42,688 nt of DNA from a virus, in the IMG/VR virus record IMGVR_UViG_3300050821_002607, positions 1 to 42,688 of that record; one strand, given 5' to 3'. Both the position numbers and the translations under genes were made by a program. Within the stretch, counting starts at the first letter, position 1. Every line of letters starts with the position of its first letter. Below, in pieces: positions 13,666 through 21,525 of the stretch. The notes beneath the pieces were generated by a model. It saw only the letters and a list, made by a program, of their open reading frames with translations. It had not been told where the DNA came from and did not search any database.

Positions 13666-13992
13666 ATGAACGCTTACGAGAATCATGCCGACATGTTAGA
13701 CGATCTCCATGCCGAGCAAGATAATGGCACGCTGGTATTCCAGTGGAACAATGCAAGCTGGTCGATCCTGCCGGGCGGCGCAAAATTCAAGCGCGACAAT
13801 TCAATCGGTGGATTTGAATTAACCAGCGATTTACAACTTACTGTCACCACGAAACAATTCGCCGGTAATTTGCCGGATTCCGGCGATACGTTTTATTATC
13901 TGGCCAAGCAATACAGGCTTGTTGCGCTAACGACGATGGCGGAAGGATTTCAACTTCGTATCAATGCCGACTTGGTTGTCGCTGGAATGTAG
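13666..13992 (+). CDS. Head-tail joining protein candidate (108 aa)
   Basis: A compact, beta-rich 108-residue protein. The start is the ATG directly after the terminator U-tract. The pattern LQLTVTTKQFAGNLPDSGDTFYYLAKQYRLVAL resembles gpFII-like head-tail attachment proteins, which cap the filled head. The assignment rests on position, size and this pattern, so it is moderate. The stop is TAG, one of only three in confident genes. Confidence 0.45.
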   Translation: MNAYENHADMLDDLHAEQDNGTLVFQWNNASWSILPGGAKFKRDNSIGGFELTSDLQLTVTTKQFAGNLPDSGDTFYYLAKQYRLVALTTMAEGFQLRINADLVVAGM

Positions 13993-14027
13993 GCTTGCCA
14001 TTATGCAAAATCCTGCTATATTTATTT

Positions 14028-14108
14028 TGCCACGCTTTGGAGGTGGGGAAGACTTCTTTGAATTCGCGTTCAAACTTCCCTGCGAAAAAAGCGTGGCATT
14101 TTCTTTTT
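14028..14108 (+). terminator. Nested hairpin with U-tract before a tail gene
   Basis: The outer stem TGCCACGCTTT (14028-14038) pairs with AAAGCGTGGCA (14088-14098), followed by TTTTCTTTTT. Inside, GGGAAG pairs with CTTCCC and TTTGAA with TTCAAA around TTCGCG, with a bulged ACTTC. This is far more structure than a simple terminator; it may be a structured regulatory RNA. Confidence 0.7.
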
Positions 14109-14807
14109 ATGTCGTTTAAGTTGGATTACTCAGAATTCAACGAGACGCTGGAGGAATATCGCCGCGTTCATAAAAAGCGCACCCTACCGGAAATCGTCAA
14201 CAAGAAAGCCCTGTTCATTGCTCGCGGAGCCATCCGCCAAACACCCCGGCCCGAGCCTACCGTCATCGGCAGGGCGTTGTCGAAAATTATCTATACGTTC
14301 AAGGGTGCGAGGAAGACATTAACGCAACGGGTAACTGGCAGCGGTAAAAGCTTTGCTCCGGTTGCGGCCCTTCTGATTAATTTCCGCAGAGGCAAACGGG
14401 GTAAGCCCGGCTTATTTGGGGCGGACATGAAAGCTGCAATCAAAAGCTTGATAGCCCGCTCTGCTTCTGCTCGTGCGTTCCTGGCTTCCGGCTGGATTCC
14501 TGCGGTCAAGCGACTAACGCCGCTGGTGCGAAGCCGCAAGGGTATGCCGCCCGATGATAGCGAAGCCAAGCAAATCAAAAATCCAAAGGGATCAGTCAAG
14601 CCAGCCAACGTTAGCGGCGATATATGTGTGGCCACGATTGTGAATCAAGCATTGTCGAAATTTACCACGACCGGCAAGAACGAAGTTTTCGACAAGGCTG
14701 CGCAGGCATTGCAGAAGGCGATTGACAAAGAGCGTGCTTCAATGGAGCAGGATATTGAAAACCAAATGCGCGACGACGCCAAATCTTGCGGAATTAAAAC
14801 GAACTAA
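14109..14807 (+). CDS. Tail completion / minor tail protein candidate (232 aa)
   Basis: The start at 14109 follows the nested hairpin. The protein opens MSFKLDYSEFNETLEEYRR and continues VNKKALFIARGAIRQTP, the pattern of gpZ or HK97 gp10-like tail completion proteins that sit at the head-tail interface. The middle is basic and the C-terminus is a long helix. The position between the head-joining and tail terminator candidates fits. The exact role is inferred from gene order. Confidence 0.5.
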   Translation: MSFKLDYSEFNETLEEYRRVHKKRTLPEIVNKKALFIARGAIRQTPRPEPTVIGRALSKIIYTFKGARKTLTQRVTGSGKSFAPVAALLINFRRGKRGKPGLFGADMKAAIKSLIARSASARAFLASGWIPAVKRLTPLVRSRKGMPPDDSEAKQIKNPKGSVKPANVSGDICVATIVNQALSKFTTTGKNEVFDKAAQALQKAIDKERASMEQDIENQMRDDAKSCGIKTN

Positions 14808-14809
14808 TT

Positions 14810-15262
14810 ATGAAAACAATTCTTATCATTATGTCCACCTCCCTGCTTTGTGGGTGCGTTGGATTTCGCGTACAGCTTCATAAGGAAAAACAGGACGAAT
14901 ACAACCTTAATCTCGCCTGTACGAATTTAATCAATTCGCTAAATGCTTTGGAGGCGTCCGAATCTTTGACGAATCATCTAAATGAAGTGGCATATGTTGA
15001 GCCTGCGATTATTTACAAGGATTGCGACGACCGGGTGAACACCAATTTCGTCAATGCAGTGGCGCACAACAACGGCATAAACTTTATTGGCGTATTCATG
15101 GATATGGTTGCCGTTCGACATGCCGAAAACGGTATGATGTACGCTGGCGTTTCGATGTTGAGTGCATGTAATGGATATGAGGGTGAGTGTTTGAAAGATA
15201 TTTCCTATGAGGATTTTGAGGCCATCTTTGTAAATAAAACCAAAGCGGAATATTCACACTAA
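14810..15262 (+). CDS. Predicted lipoprotein (150 aa)
   Basis: The N-terminus MKTILIIMSTSLLCGC has a short hydrophobic segment ending in a lipobox-like LCGC, so the mature protein may be lipid-anchored. The rest is soluble and shows no recognised domain (VAYVEPAIIYKDCDD, AVRHAENGMMYAGVSML). It sits between two tail genes, where a virion protein would be expected. It may be a cargo gene acting at the host envelope, for example superinfection exclusion; that is inference. Confidence 0.6.
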   Translation: MKTILIIMSTSLLCGCVGFRVQLHKEKQDEYNLNLACTNLINSLNALEASESLTNHLNEVAYVEPAIIYKDCDDRVNTNFVNAVAHNNGINFIGVFMDMVAVRHAENGMMYAGVSMLSACNGYEGECLKDISYEDFEAIFVNKTKAEYSH

Positions 15263-15268
15263 TTTATT

Positions 15269-15718
15269 ATGGCCGAACATGCCGAGCTGATTGAAAATGC
15301 GTTCGTTAATTATCTAGAACCGCTGGCAGGTTGGTCTGCCGGGCTGTTGATTTTTCCCGGCGAGAATAATCTGGACAAAACAGGCGCACGAATCGTGGCG
15401 TATGTCGAAGGCGATTTAGGCGAGGAAGACCCGCCGACGTCCGGTAATCGCTGGGCCGATGTGGTGGTTGAATTGCGGACGCCGTTTCAGAACAAGACGC
15501 CTGCTTTGAATCCGCAAACCCAGCACAGTGCGAACGCGGCGATTCTGGCGACTGCGATTTCATCCGCAACGTTACCTGATTTACTGACGGCAGCGATTGC
15601 GAATTTTACGTGTCAGGGCATCACCGAACGCACGCCGATGCGGTCGCAGGAAAGCAATTACTGGATGTCGGGGTGGAAAGTTAAAATCTATTCATGCCCG
15701 GCAAGCTTTCCGAATTGA
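15269..15718 (+). CDS. Tail terminator candidate (149 aa)
   Basis: A 149-residue mixed alpha/beta protein beginning with a helix (HAELIENAFVNYLEPL), then strands (SAGLLIFPGE, GARIVAYVEGD, WADVVVELRTPF), a second helix (SANAAILATAIS) and C-terminal strands ending SGWKVKIYSCP. This order matches gpU-type tail terminators that stop tail-tube growth. Its location just before the tail tube candidate agrees. The stop TGA lies inside the next bipartite element. Confidence 0.5.
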   Translation: MAEHAELIENAFVNYLEPLAGWSAGLLIFPGENNLDKTGARIVAYVEGDLGEEDPPTSGNRWADVVVELRTPFQNKTPALNPQTQHSANAAILATAISSATLPDLLTAAIANFTCQGITERTPMRSQESNYWMSGWKVKIYSCPASFPN

Positions 15719-15736
15719 CTTAAAATAACTTTTGGT
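15714..15736 (+). promoter_or_regulatory. Bipartite element ATTGACTTAA-N6-TTTTGG
   Basis: The tail-terminator stop TGA is embedded in the motif. TTGACT begins 22 nt before ATG 15737, the same spacing as at 8127 and 10398. Confidence 0.55.
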
Positions 15737-16384
15737 ATGATAAATTTTTCGCGGGTGGATACAAAACCCAACCTTATTGCCGCCATCACAAAGCTGTCCG
15801 ACACCAATCCGATTGCCGACGAGGACAAGGCCGATATCGCGTTGGCGCAACAGGCAGCGATTGCCAAAATCGAACGCCTGGCCACGAACGGTGCCCACGT
15901 GAATTTGCGGGTAAACACGATTGCCGGTTGGTCACAGACCGAAGTTCAGGTCGCCGCCCAAAACATTGTAGCCAAGGTCGCGGCGGCTGTCGCGCTTCTG
16001 ATTGCGTGCATGTTTTTGACATTTTCCGCTTCTGCTCAAATCCAGCCGTGGCCGAATTCCGGCACGCCTGTTTTTACCGGCAACAGCAACACCCCGGCGT
16101 TGGATACTAATACGCCGGGATTGCCTGTTAAGCAGCTTCAGGGATTCAGCTTGACTGTGACGAATCAGGTAAGTAGCAGCTATACCGGCACGGTCTGGAA
16201 ATCGTTTAGCCCGACAAGCTTAGTTGGTGCGGTTGCGGTTGGACAATACATTTACACTGGAGTCGGAACAAACACCTTCACGACCAACTTTCCGGCGATT
16301 CAAACGAATCCGCCCGTCTACACAATCTTTCAGGCTGGCAGCGGAACCAACACATCAATCTGGAACTTTCTATACGGCCCTTAA
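15737..16384 (+). CDS. Two-part protein with internal signal-like segment (215 aa)
   Basis: Residues 1-75 are a soluble helical domain (LIAAITKLSDTNPIADEDKADIALAQQAAIAKIERL). Residues about 80-101 are strongly hydrophobic and end in SASAQ, like a Sec signal and cleavage site placed in mid-protein. The remaining 115 residues are an Asn/Thr-rich beta domain like the other secreted proteins here. It may be a fusion of a cytoplasmic protein with a secreted one, or a type II membrane protein. The function is unknown. Confidence 0.55.
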   Translation: MINFSRVDTKPNLIAAITKLSDTNPIADEDKADIALAQQAAIAKIERLATNGAHVNLRVNTIAGWSQTEVQVAAQNIVAKVAAAVALLIACMFLTFSASAQIQPWPNSGTPVFTGNSNTPALDTNTPGLPVKQLQGFSLTVTNQVSSSYTGTVWKSFSPTSLVGAVAVGQYIYTGVGTNTFTTNFPAIQTNPPVYTIFQAGSGTNTSIWNFLYGP

Positions 16385-16387
16385 TTT

Positions 16388-16840
16388 ATGTCTAACACAC
16401 TCGTCCCAAACGGCAAGGCGTGCAATTTTGGTTTCCGTTCCAATGCTGGAGATTATGGCATCACCGACGGAGCCGGCCTGTTGAGCGGCATGTTGCTTCA
16501 ATCCGCCGACCAAGAAAGCGGAGCCGACGTCGAAGATGTCCGTGCATTGCAGGGCGACAAGCAGGCTCGCAACTGGTATGACTTGCACGACAAAGCCATG
16601 CTCCGTTTCGTAGTTTCCGCTGCTGGCGGGCAGGCTGCGGCCCGTGCCGCCACTACCCGCGCACCATGGTCGCCGGGAAACTTTGTTGTGATTACACAAT
16701 GCCAGTCGCAGCCCGACATGGTCGCCTCGAATTGGGAAGTTCAGGCCGGAACGAAAATCGTCGGCGACATAACCAAGTCGGCGGAAATTACAATCATGCT
16801 GGAGAAACGTCCAGCCATCACCGGCCCGCAAGGGGCGTAA
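16388..16840 (+). CDS. Tail tube (major tail) protein candidate
   Basis: A 150-residue protein with a compact beta-rich sequence: LVPNGKACNFGF, ITDGAGLLSGMLLQSADQESGADVEDVRALQGDKQARNWYDLHDKAMLRFVV. The pattern resembles short tail tube or tube-like proteins of siphoviruses. The following genes are the tail chaperone and tape measure, which fits the standard order tube - chaperone - tape measure. It would form the hexameric rings of the tail. Confidence 0.55.
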   Translation: MSNTLVPNGKACNFGFRSNAGDYGITDGAGLLSGMLLQSADQESGADVEDVRALQGDKQARNWYDLHDKAMLRFVVSAAGGQAAARAATTRAPWSPGNFVVITQCQSQPDMVASNWEVQAGTKIVGDITKSAEITIMLEKRPAITGPQGA

Positions 16841-16846
16841 TCCACA

Positions 16847-17461
16847 ATGAATAACGCCGCTGAATTTGAAGCGGCTTTGCCGGAGCCGTACACCATTTTA
16901 GGTCTACGGCTTCTGCCTTTAAGCCTCGGTCGATACCGCCTGTTAAAGCGGTTTGAATGCCCGTTCGTCGCCGACGAACAGAAGGAAATCAGCATCCAAG
17001 AATTGACGAACGAACTATTCTTTGCGCTGTTGGTTTGCGGATTCAAGGTGGCAGAATTCAAAGCCCTGTTAAATAACGACCGCAAGTTCAAAAAGGAAGC
17101 CCGGCGATTTGGCAACGTTGCCAACAAAATAATTAAGCGCACAAAAGGCTTCAACATTCTGGAACATTTCAATGCGTTCAAGCGGTATCTGGACGCACAT
17201 TCCAAAACGCCGTGGGTGATTCTATCCAGCCAGAACCAAACCGATACTTCAATGGCCCATTGGTCGACATCAATGGAAAATATGTTGTCTGCAAAACTTA
17301 ACTGGAGTGAGCAGCGGATCGACGAAGCCCCGCTCGCCGAAGCTCAAATGCACTTCTTTAAGTACGCGGAAAGTGAAGGCTTGGTGAAGCTTTACGACTG
17401 CGATGCCTACGAAGCTATGCAGGGCGAAGCGCAAGCCAATGGAGCGGCATTATGGGGCTGA
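16847..17461 (+). CDS. Tail assembly chaperone candidate (204 aa)
   Basis: A mostly helical 204-residue protein directly before the tape measure gene. Features are PLSLGRYRLLKRFECPFV, a helical core, and RRFGNVANKIIK, which includes an in-frame palindrome copy. Position and composition suggest a gpG-like chaperone that coats the tape measure protein. I see no slippery sequence for the usual programmed frameshift product. It overlaps the tape measure gene by ten bases. Confidence 0.55.
   Translation: MNNAAEFEAALPEPYTILGLRLLPLSLGRYRLLKRFECPFVADEQKEISIQELTNELFFALLVCGFKVAEFKALLNNDRKFKKEARRFGNVANKIIKRTKGFNILEHFNAFKRYLDAHSKTPWVILSSQNQTDTSMAHWSTSMENMLSAKLNWSEQRIDEAPLAEAQMHFFKYAESEGLVKLYDCDAYEAMQGEAQANGAALWG
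17109..17124. repeat. Dispersed palindrome copy inside the tail chaperone gene
   Basis: TTGGCAACGTTGCCAA, a perfect 16-bp palindrome containing the GCAACGTTGC core, translated as GNVAN. Confidence 0.75.
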
Positions 17462-18828
17462 ACCTTGAAGCCAAAATCGGACTAAATTCCGCTTCGTTTG
17501 AACGCGGGATGGTTGGCGTCGGGAAATCCGTTGCGGATAGCATTAAATATTTTGCAGCCGCTGCAATTGGAATTTTTGCAATCGAACGCGCTTTGTCGGC
17601 CACGATGGAAACGGCGAAGGAGCTTGTTAATGAATCTAAGCGGATGGGAATCACGATTGAATATCTGCAAGTTCTCCGCAAGGCTGCGTCGGACGCTGGC
17701 GTCGAGGCTGACCGGCTGGCGGAAGCTTACGCAAAGGTTTCTGAATTCCGAGCCAAAGCATTAGGCAGCGGCAAGGACACCGTCATGGTCATGCGGATGA
17801 CGAATCTTCTCGGTATGAATCGTTCCGACGTTCTGAATTCAAGCACGGAGGATATAATGAAAAAGATTGGCGACAAACTACGGTCGACCAATCCGCAGGA
17901 AATAACCCAAGCACTGAAAGACGTATTCGGCAAAGCCTTCGGGCCGATAATTCCACTATTGACGCGCGACATGGGTGCGCTGCAAACACAAATGGAATCG
18001 CTTGGGATGATTATTTCCTCCAAGGTGGCAACGCAACTTTACCAGCTTGACGTTCAACTTTCATCAATTAAGAACATTTTTATTTCCGCACTTGCGCCCG
18101 TGCTGGTTCAAGTAGTGGAAATGTTTTTAGGATTACTGACCAGTGGGGGATTAGTTAGTCAGGCGTTCGAGGGGATGATATTTAAAATCAAGGAATTCAC
18201 CGGACAATCTTCCGCTCCGTCGTTCAATGGATATTCAACGCAGCAGCGGGCCGACCTAGCAACTAAGGCGTTGGATTTGATGCAGAAAACGTCTCCGGAC
18301 AAAGCCCTTGAATTGACGGGCCACCAATCGCCGCTTGCAAAAGGCTCCATGCTCGCGACCGGATTCGGCAGTATTGTTAATTCACGCAACGCGGGCGGAG
18401 CCTTCGCTGATTTCCAAGGTAAAACCGGAGCCGACTTCTTTCATTATCTGCAACAGCTAATCGCCACATCGACGACCATAACGCAGCAGGCCGCAACGGA
18501 TGCCAGTAAGGTTATTCAGGGAATCCAAACGTGGATAGACAAGTTTAAGAACGGTGACATACCGGCACCCGCTAAACCCAACTTTGAAAATCTGGAAGGC
18601 TTACAATCAACGATTAAAAGCCGCGTGCCCGACGATGCGTTGGTCAAGGTTGGAAATTTTCTAGGCTCATCGCGCCCCGCTTTGTCAAATGTTCAAAACC
18701 TGATTGCCAAGCATACACAGGCGACGGCGGATAACACGAAGCGGATTGCCGACCACTTAGACAATAAGTCACAGCATCCGCCATTGCCTCCGGGCAATTT
18801 CCAAAAAGCAATGTGGCCCGCAAACTGA
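17452..18828 (+). CDS. Tape measure protein (short)
   Basis: A 458-residue protein that sets tail length. It starts MGLNLEAKIGLNSASFERGM, the usual opening of tape measure proteins. It then has long amphipathic and hydrophobic helices (YFAAAAIGIFAIERALSATME, then IISSKVATQLYQLDVQLSSIKNIFISALAPVLVQVVEMFLGLL) and an Ala/Gln/Thr-rich C-terminal half. At about 1.5 A per residue the tail would be near 70 nm. No lysozyme or peptidase domain is fused. Confidence 0.85.
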   Translation: MGLNLEAKIGLNSASFERGMVGVGKSVADSIKYFAAAAIGIFAIERALSATMETAKELVNESKRMGITIEYLQVLRKAASDAGVEADRLAEAYAKVSEFRAKALGSGKDTVMVMRMTNLLGMNRSDVLNSSTEDIMKKIGDKLRSTNPQEITQALKDVFGKAFGPIIPLLTRDMGALQTQMESLGMIISSKVATQLYQLDVQLSSIKNIFISALAPVLVQVVEMFLGLLTSGGLVSQAFEGMIFKIKEFTGQSSAPSFNGYSTQQRADLATKALDLMQKTSPDKALELTGHQSPLAKGSMLATGFGSIVNSRNAGGAFADFQGKTGADFFHYLQQLIATSTTITQQAATDASKVIQGIQTWIDKFKNGDIPAPAKPNFENLEGLQSTIKSRVPDDALVKVGNFLGSSRPALSNVQNLIAKHTQATADNTKRIADHLDNKSQHPPLPPGNFQKAMWPAN

Positions 18829-18829
18829 T

Positions 18830-19693
18830 ATGGGATACATACCAACCAATCGGAAGACGGGCAGCAAGTTTGCACAAGAGCAACCGGCACGGGCTGGTCG
18901 CAACGAAGCGGGCACATTCACCGACCGGGTGTTTGAAACGACTAATTACTATCAGGCGTTGGGTTATGTTCAAATGGCGGAAGCGAACGGCCTGCTTTAC
19001 GACACGGCTGATTCATTTGGAAAATACACGGTAACGATTCATTATCCGTGGAACATCCTGAACGATCCCGCACAAGAGCCGGGTGTCAGCCTGTGGGAAA
19101 TCTCGAACCAAATGGTTCAGAAGTCGATACTGGACAGCAATAACATAATTGCCAACGCCTGTACGCAGGCTGAAATCTACATCCTTGGATTATTCCTAGA
19201 GAATAAGTCGGACTATATCTTGCAGCCGACCGACGGTATGACGGTAACTCCGCAGACCGGCAAGATTCATTATCCGGAAACGGATACGACTGGAAACGAA
19301 TCAAACAAGACGCTGGCTCTGAATGTTGGTTCTGCGGCCCGAACGCTTGCCAACCTGATTGCCTGCGGTGTTGAATCTTACAACATATTCCAGCCGCAAC
19401 TTAAGCACACGCTTTCGGTTTGCCAGCAATACCGTTTTATTCCGCCATACACCAACGTCGGCTATCTAGTGTCGACGGCAACCATGTATGCGCTTTATGA
19501 CATCCCGCCGAACCTTATGTTCCAGTTGCCGGATTTAATAAACCCGGCACCAGCGGACGGAAAGCCTGTTCTTAACTACGGATGGTTTGTTAATGCTCCG
19601 CAGGCGAACCAGATTACCCGGCTTAAGTTTCAACTAATCCAGTCGTTCGACTTCGGGCTTTGGCCGATTGATATTTACGGGGTGCCATTGTGA
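18830..19693 (+). CDS. Tail tip protein after the tape measure (287 aa)
   Basis: The gene starts one base after the tape measure stop, where distal tail or baseplate proteins are encoded. The protein combines a helical core (EISNQMVQKSILDSNNIIANACTQAEIYILGLFLENK) with beta segments and ends in a beta-rich region (ITRLKFQLIQSFDFGLWPIDIYGV). No family is recognised from sequence; a distal tail role is inferred from gene order. The end overlaps the next gene (GTGA). Confidence 0.5.
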   Translation: MGYIPTNRKTGSKFAQEQPARAGRNEAGTFTDRVFETTNYYQALGYVQMAEANGLLYDTADSFGKYTVTIHYPWNILNDPAQEPGVSLWEISNQMVQKSILDSNNIIANACTQAEIYILGLFLENKSDYILQPTDGMTVTPQTGKIHYPETDTTGNESNKTLALNVGSAARTLANLIACGVESYNIFQPQLKHTLSVCQQYRFIPPYTNVGYLVSTATMYALYDIPPNLMFQLPDLINPAPADGKPVLNYGWFVNAPQANQITRLKFQLIQSFDFGLWPIDIYGVPL

Positions 19694-20280
19694 TTGCTTG
19701 GCCCACACCGCCGACAGGTTCAAGCGAGGAAGCTTCGTTTTTCCGCAGGCTGGTTGATTGTTGCAAACGGAGCGTTGTTAAGGTTGGGCCCGGCCTGCTG
19801 TTGGATGAGCGGCAAGATGGTTTATTTATCCGCCTGAATTCCGCCACTCAGTCTTCATCGGCTGGCGTTCGGTTTCAAGATTTCGTTTTTGTATCCGACC
19901 TTGGTGATGCTTATAGCTGCCTTGCAATCAGCGGAGCGGGTGCTGTTGGCGTATTTCCGATAAAGGTAGCCAAACACCAAGACATACGCTGTATTGCCTT
20001 CCCCGCAGGCGGCGGCTGGGCACAAAAAACGATTCGCGGAATTCTTTATACATACACATACAATCAGGTTGTGGTCAATGGCGTCGTTACCGAATACACG
20101 CGGTCAGTTGTTAGTAACGAAAATCCTCCGTCCGTTGAAACGAATTATATAACTCCCGCCCTAATGCCCGGCGACATCATTACTGCGTTTTTAGTAAGTA
20201 CCAACTACGGCGGCTTGCTGACATTGGCTGGAGTTACTTGGCAGGCATTGGCCGATGGCCGCGCATGGAGCAAAAAATGA
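19690..20280 (+). CDS. Tail tip hypothetical protein (196 aa)
   Basis: GTG start at 19690 in a GTGA overlap with the upstream stop. It opens IAWPTPPTGSSEEASFFRRLVDCCKR and is otherwise beta-rich (AGVRFQDFVFVSDLGDAYSCLAI, GILYTYTYNQVVVNG). It is likely part of the tail tip or fibre-attachment complex by location. No recognised domain. ATGA overlap with the next gene. Confidence 0.5.
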   Translation: MIAWPTPPTGSSEEASFFRRLVDCCKRSVVKVGPGLLLDERQDGLFIRLNSATQSSSAGVRFQDFVFVSDLGDAYSCLAISGAGAVGVFPIKVAKHQDIRCIAFPAGGGWAQKTIRGILYTYTYNQVVVNGVVTEYTRSVVSNENPPSVETNYITPALMPGDIITAFLVSTNYGGLLTLAGVTWQALADGRAWSKK

Positions 20281-20852
20281 ACGACACATTCCAACAATCG
20301 GCCTGCCAGAACTTCACGCGGTCGCCGTGCCAAGCCCGCAATAATTCCGCAAATGTTTTGTTGGGCCTGTCCGCTTCCAATGGTGGCCAGCCGCCGTTTG
20401 TGGTCGGTCTTCGGGCATCGCAGTTCGGCGTTATCAATTCTGTCGATTTAGTCAATCAGTCGTGGAACATAACAATGGAATTCCGACCTCCGCAGGGCGG
20501 GGGATATGGTGTCAATGGAACTTCCGTGAATGGCTTCATGTGCGCGGGATGGATTGCTTTAATTGGGCCAGCCGTCGGCACCATCGGTAAGCATACTGTA
20601 ACGGCATTTGTGCCGGGGCCAAATGGCAACGGCCTGCAAATGTCGGGAGCGATTTCCACTACTCAGGTAAACGGTGCGCCTAATGGGATAGCTATGTTTG
20701 AGCCGGTGACGGGATTGCCGGGAACAAATATATGGATTTGGTGGCCGGGACGCACCCCGGCGCAAATACCTGTCGATAACATTGTCTGGACATATCCACC
20801 GATCCCGACGCAGCAAGGTGGAAATCTGTTTCTTTGGAATATGAATGTATAA
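20277..20852 (+). CDS. Tail tip/fibre hypothetical protein (191 aa)
   Basis: The start at 20277 is fixed by the ATGA overlap. Gly/Asn/Pro-rich, beta-sandwich-like sequence (NGFMCAGWIALIGPAVGTIGKHTVTAFVPGPNG) with no export signal. It is probably structural, at the tail tip, by operon position. The stop codon supplies the first base of the next bipartite element. Confidence 0.5.
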   Translation: MNDTFQQSACQNFTRSPCQARNNSANVLLGLSASNGGQPPFVVGLRASQFGVINSVDLVNQSWNITMEFRPPQGGGYGVNGTSVNGFMCAGWIALIGPAVGTIGKHTVTAFVPGPNGNGLQMSGAISTTQVNGAPNGIAMFEPVTGLPGTNIWIWWPGRTPAQIPVDNIVWTYPPIPTQQGGNLFLWNMNV

Positions 20853-20879
20853 TTGACTTAATCGAATTTTTGACGAACT
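20852..20879 (+). promoter_or_regulatory. Bipartite element ATTGACTTAA-N5-TTTTTG
   Basis: Fourth copy; the A of ATTGACT is the last base of the upstream stop. TTGACT lies 27 nt before ATG 20880. Confidence 0.55.
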
Positions 20880-21524
20880 ATGGCCCGCCTCAACCTTTTC
20901 ATCGACACAACCAGCAACTCACTGCTGGCTGGTTTGGCATCGCCATTGCAGGTTAATCCCGCAACGTTGCCGCTTTGGTTCGGCGATACGTTATCGCTGC
21001 AAATCTATCTGCTGAATACGACCAACTCGTCGCTGTTTGGTTCCAATCCATACACCGTCATTAACAATGCTGGTTTGCAGCTTTTCCTTTATCTGGACGA
21101 CGGTACGATTGCGCCGGGCGTCATCTATACGCAACAAATCACTTGGCAGGCCGACCCAACTAATTCTTATTTCTATTCGACGTTGTCGCTAAATACGATG
21201 GCACTGCAAACGTTGCTCGGAACGGCGACAACGGCCAATGCTTCGCTCAAGGTTGGCTATGTGCAGGCTGGATTACAGACGACCGTGCTTTCGGTGCCGG
21301 TTACGATTGGCGTCGGTATTCCATCAAGCGGATTAGTTGTTCCACCCGGCCTGACGCCGCTATCAGTCGAAGTTGCAAACAATCTTTTCGTTCACCTTGA
21401 CGGAAATCCAAACAATCCGGGACAGGGCTTCTATTTGGTATCGCCAGCGGGAAAGAAACTTTTGGTTCATGCCATAGACAACCAAGACGGCACCGCGAGC
21501 CTGATTGCCGACCCGACTAATTAA
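20880..21524 (+). CDS. Beta-rich virion protein (214 aa)
   Basis: A 214-residue protein with two probable beta-sandwich domains: an Ig-like N-terminal part (LWFGDTLSLQIYLLNTTNSSLFGSN, GLQLFLYLDDGTIAPGV) and a short C-terminal part (FYLVSPAGKKLLVHAIDNQDGTASL). Such proteins in phage tail regions often connect fibres or act as upper baseplate subunits. There is no signal peptide, unlike the two larger genes after it. The function is inferred from position. Confidence 0.5.
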   Translation: MARLNLFIDTTSNSLLAGLASPLQVNPATLPLWFGDTLSLQIYLLNTTNSSLFGSNPYTVINNAGLQLFLYLDDGTIAPGVIYTQQITWQADPTNSYFYSTLSLNTMALQTLLGTATTANASLKVGYVQAGLQTTVLSVPVTIGVGIPSSGLVVPPGLTPLSVEVANNLFVHLDGNPNNPGQGFYLVSPAGKKLLVHAIDNQDGTASLIADPTN

Positions 21525-21525
21525 A

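Noticed and set aside
16847-17470. Programmed frameshift in the tail chaperone gene (lambda G/GT type)
   Set aside because: I found no clear slippery heptamer. The next frame starts with its own ATG at 17452 as the tape measure gene.
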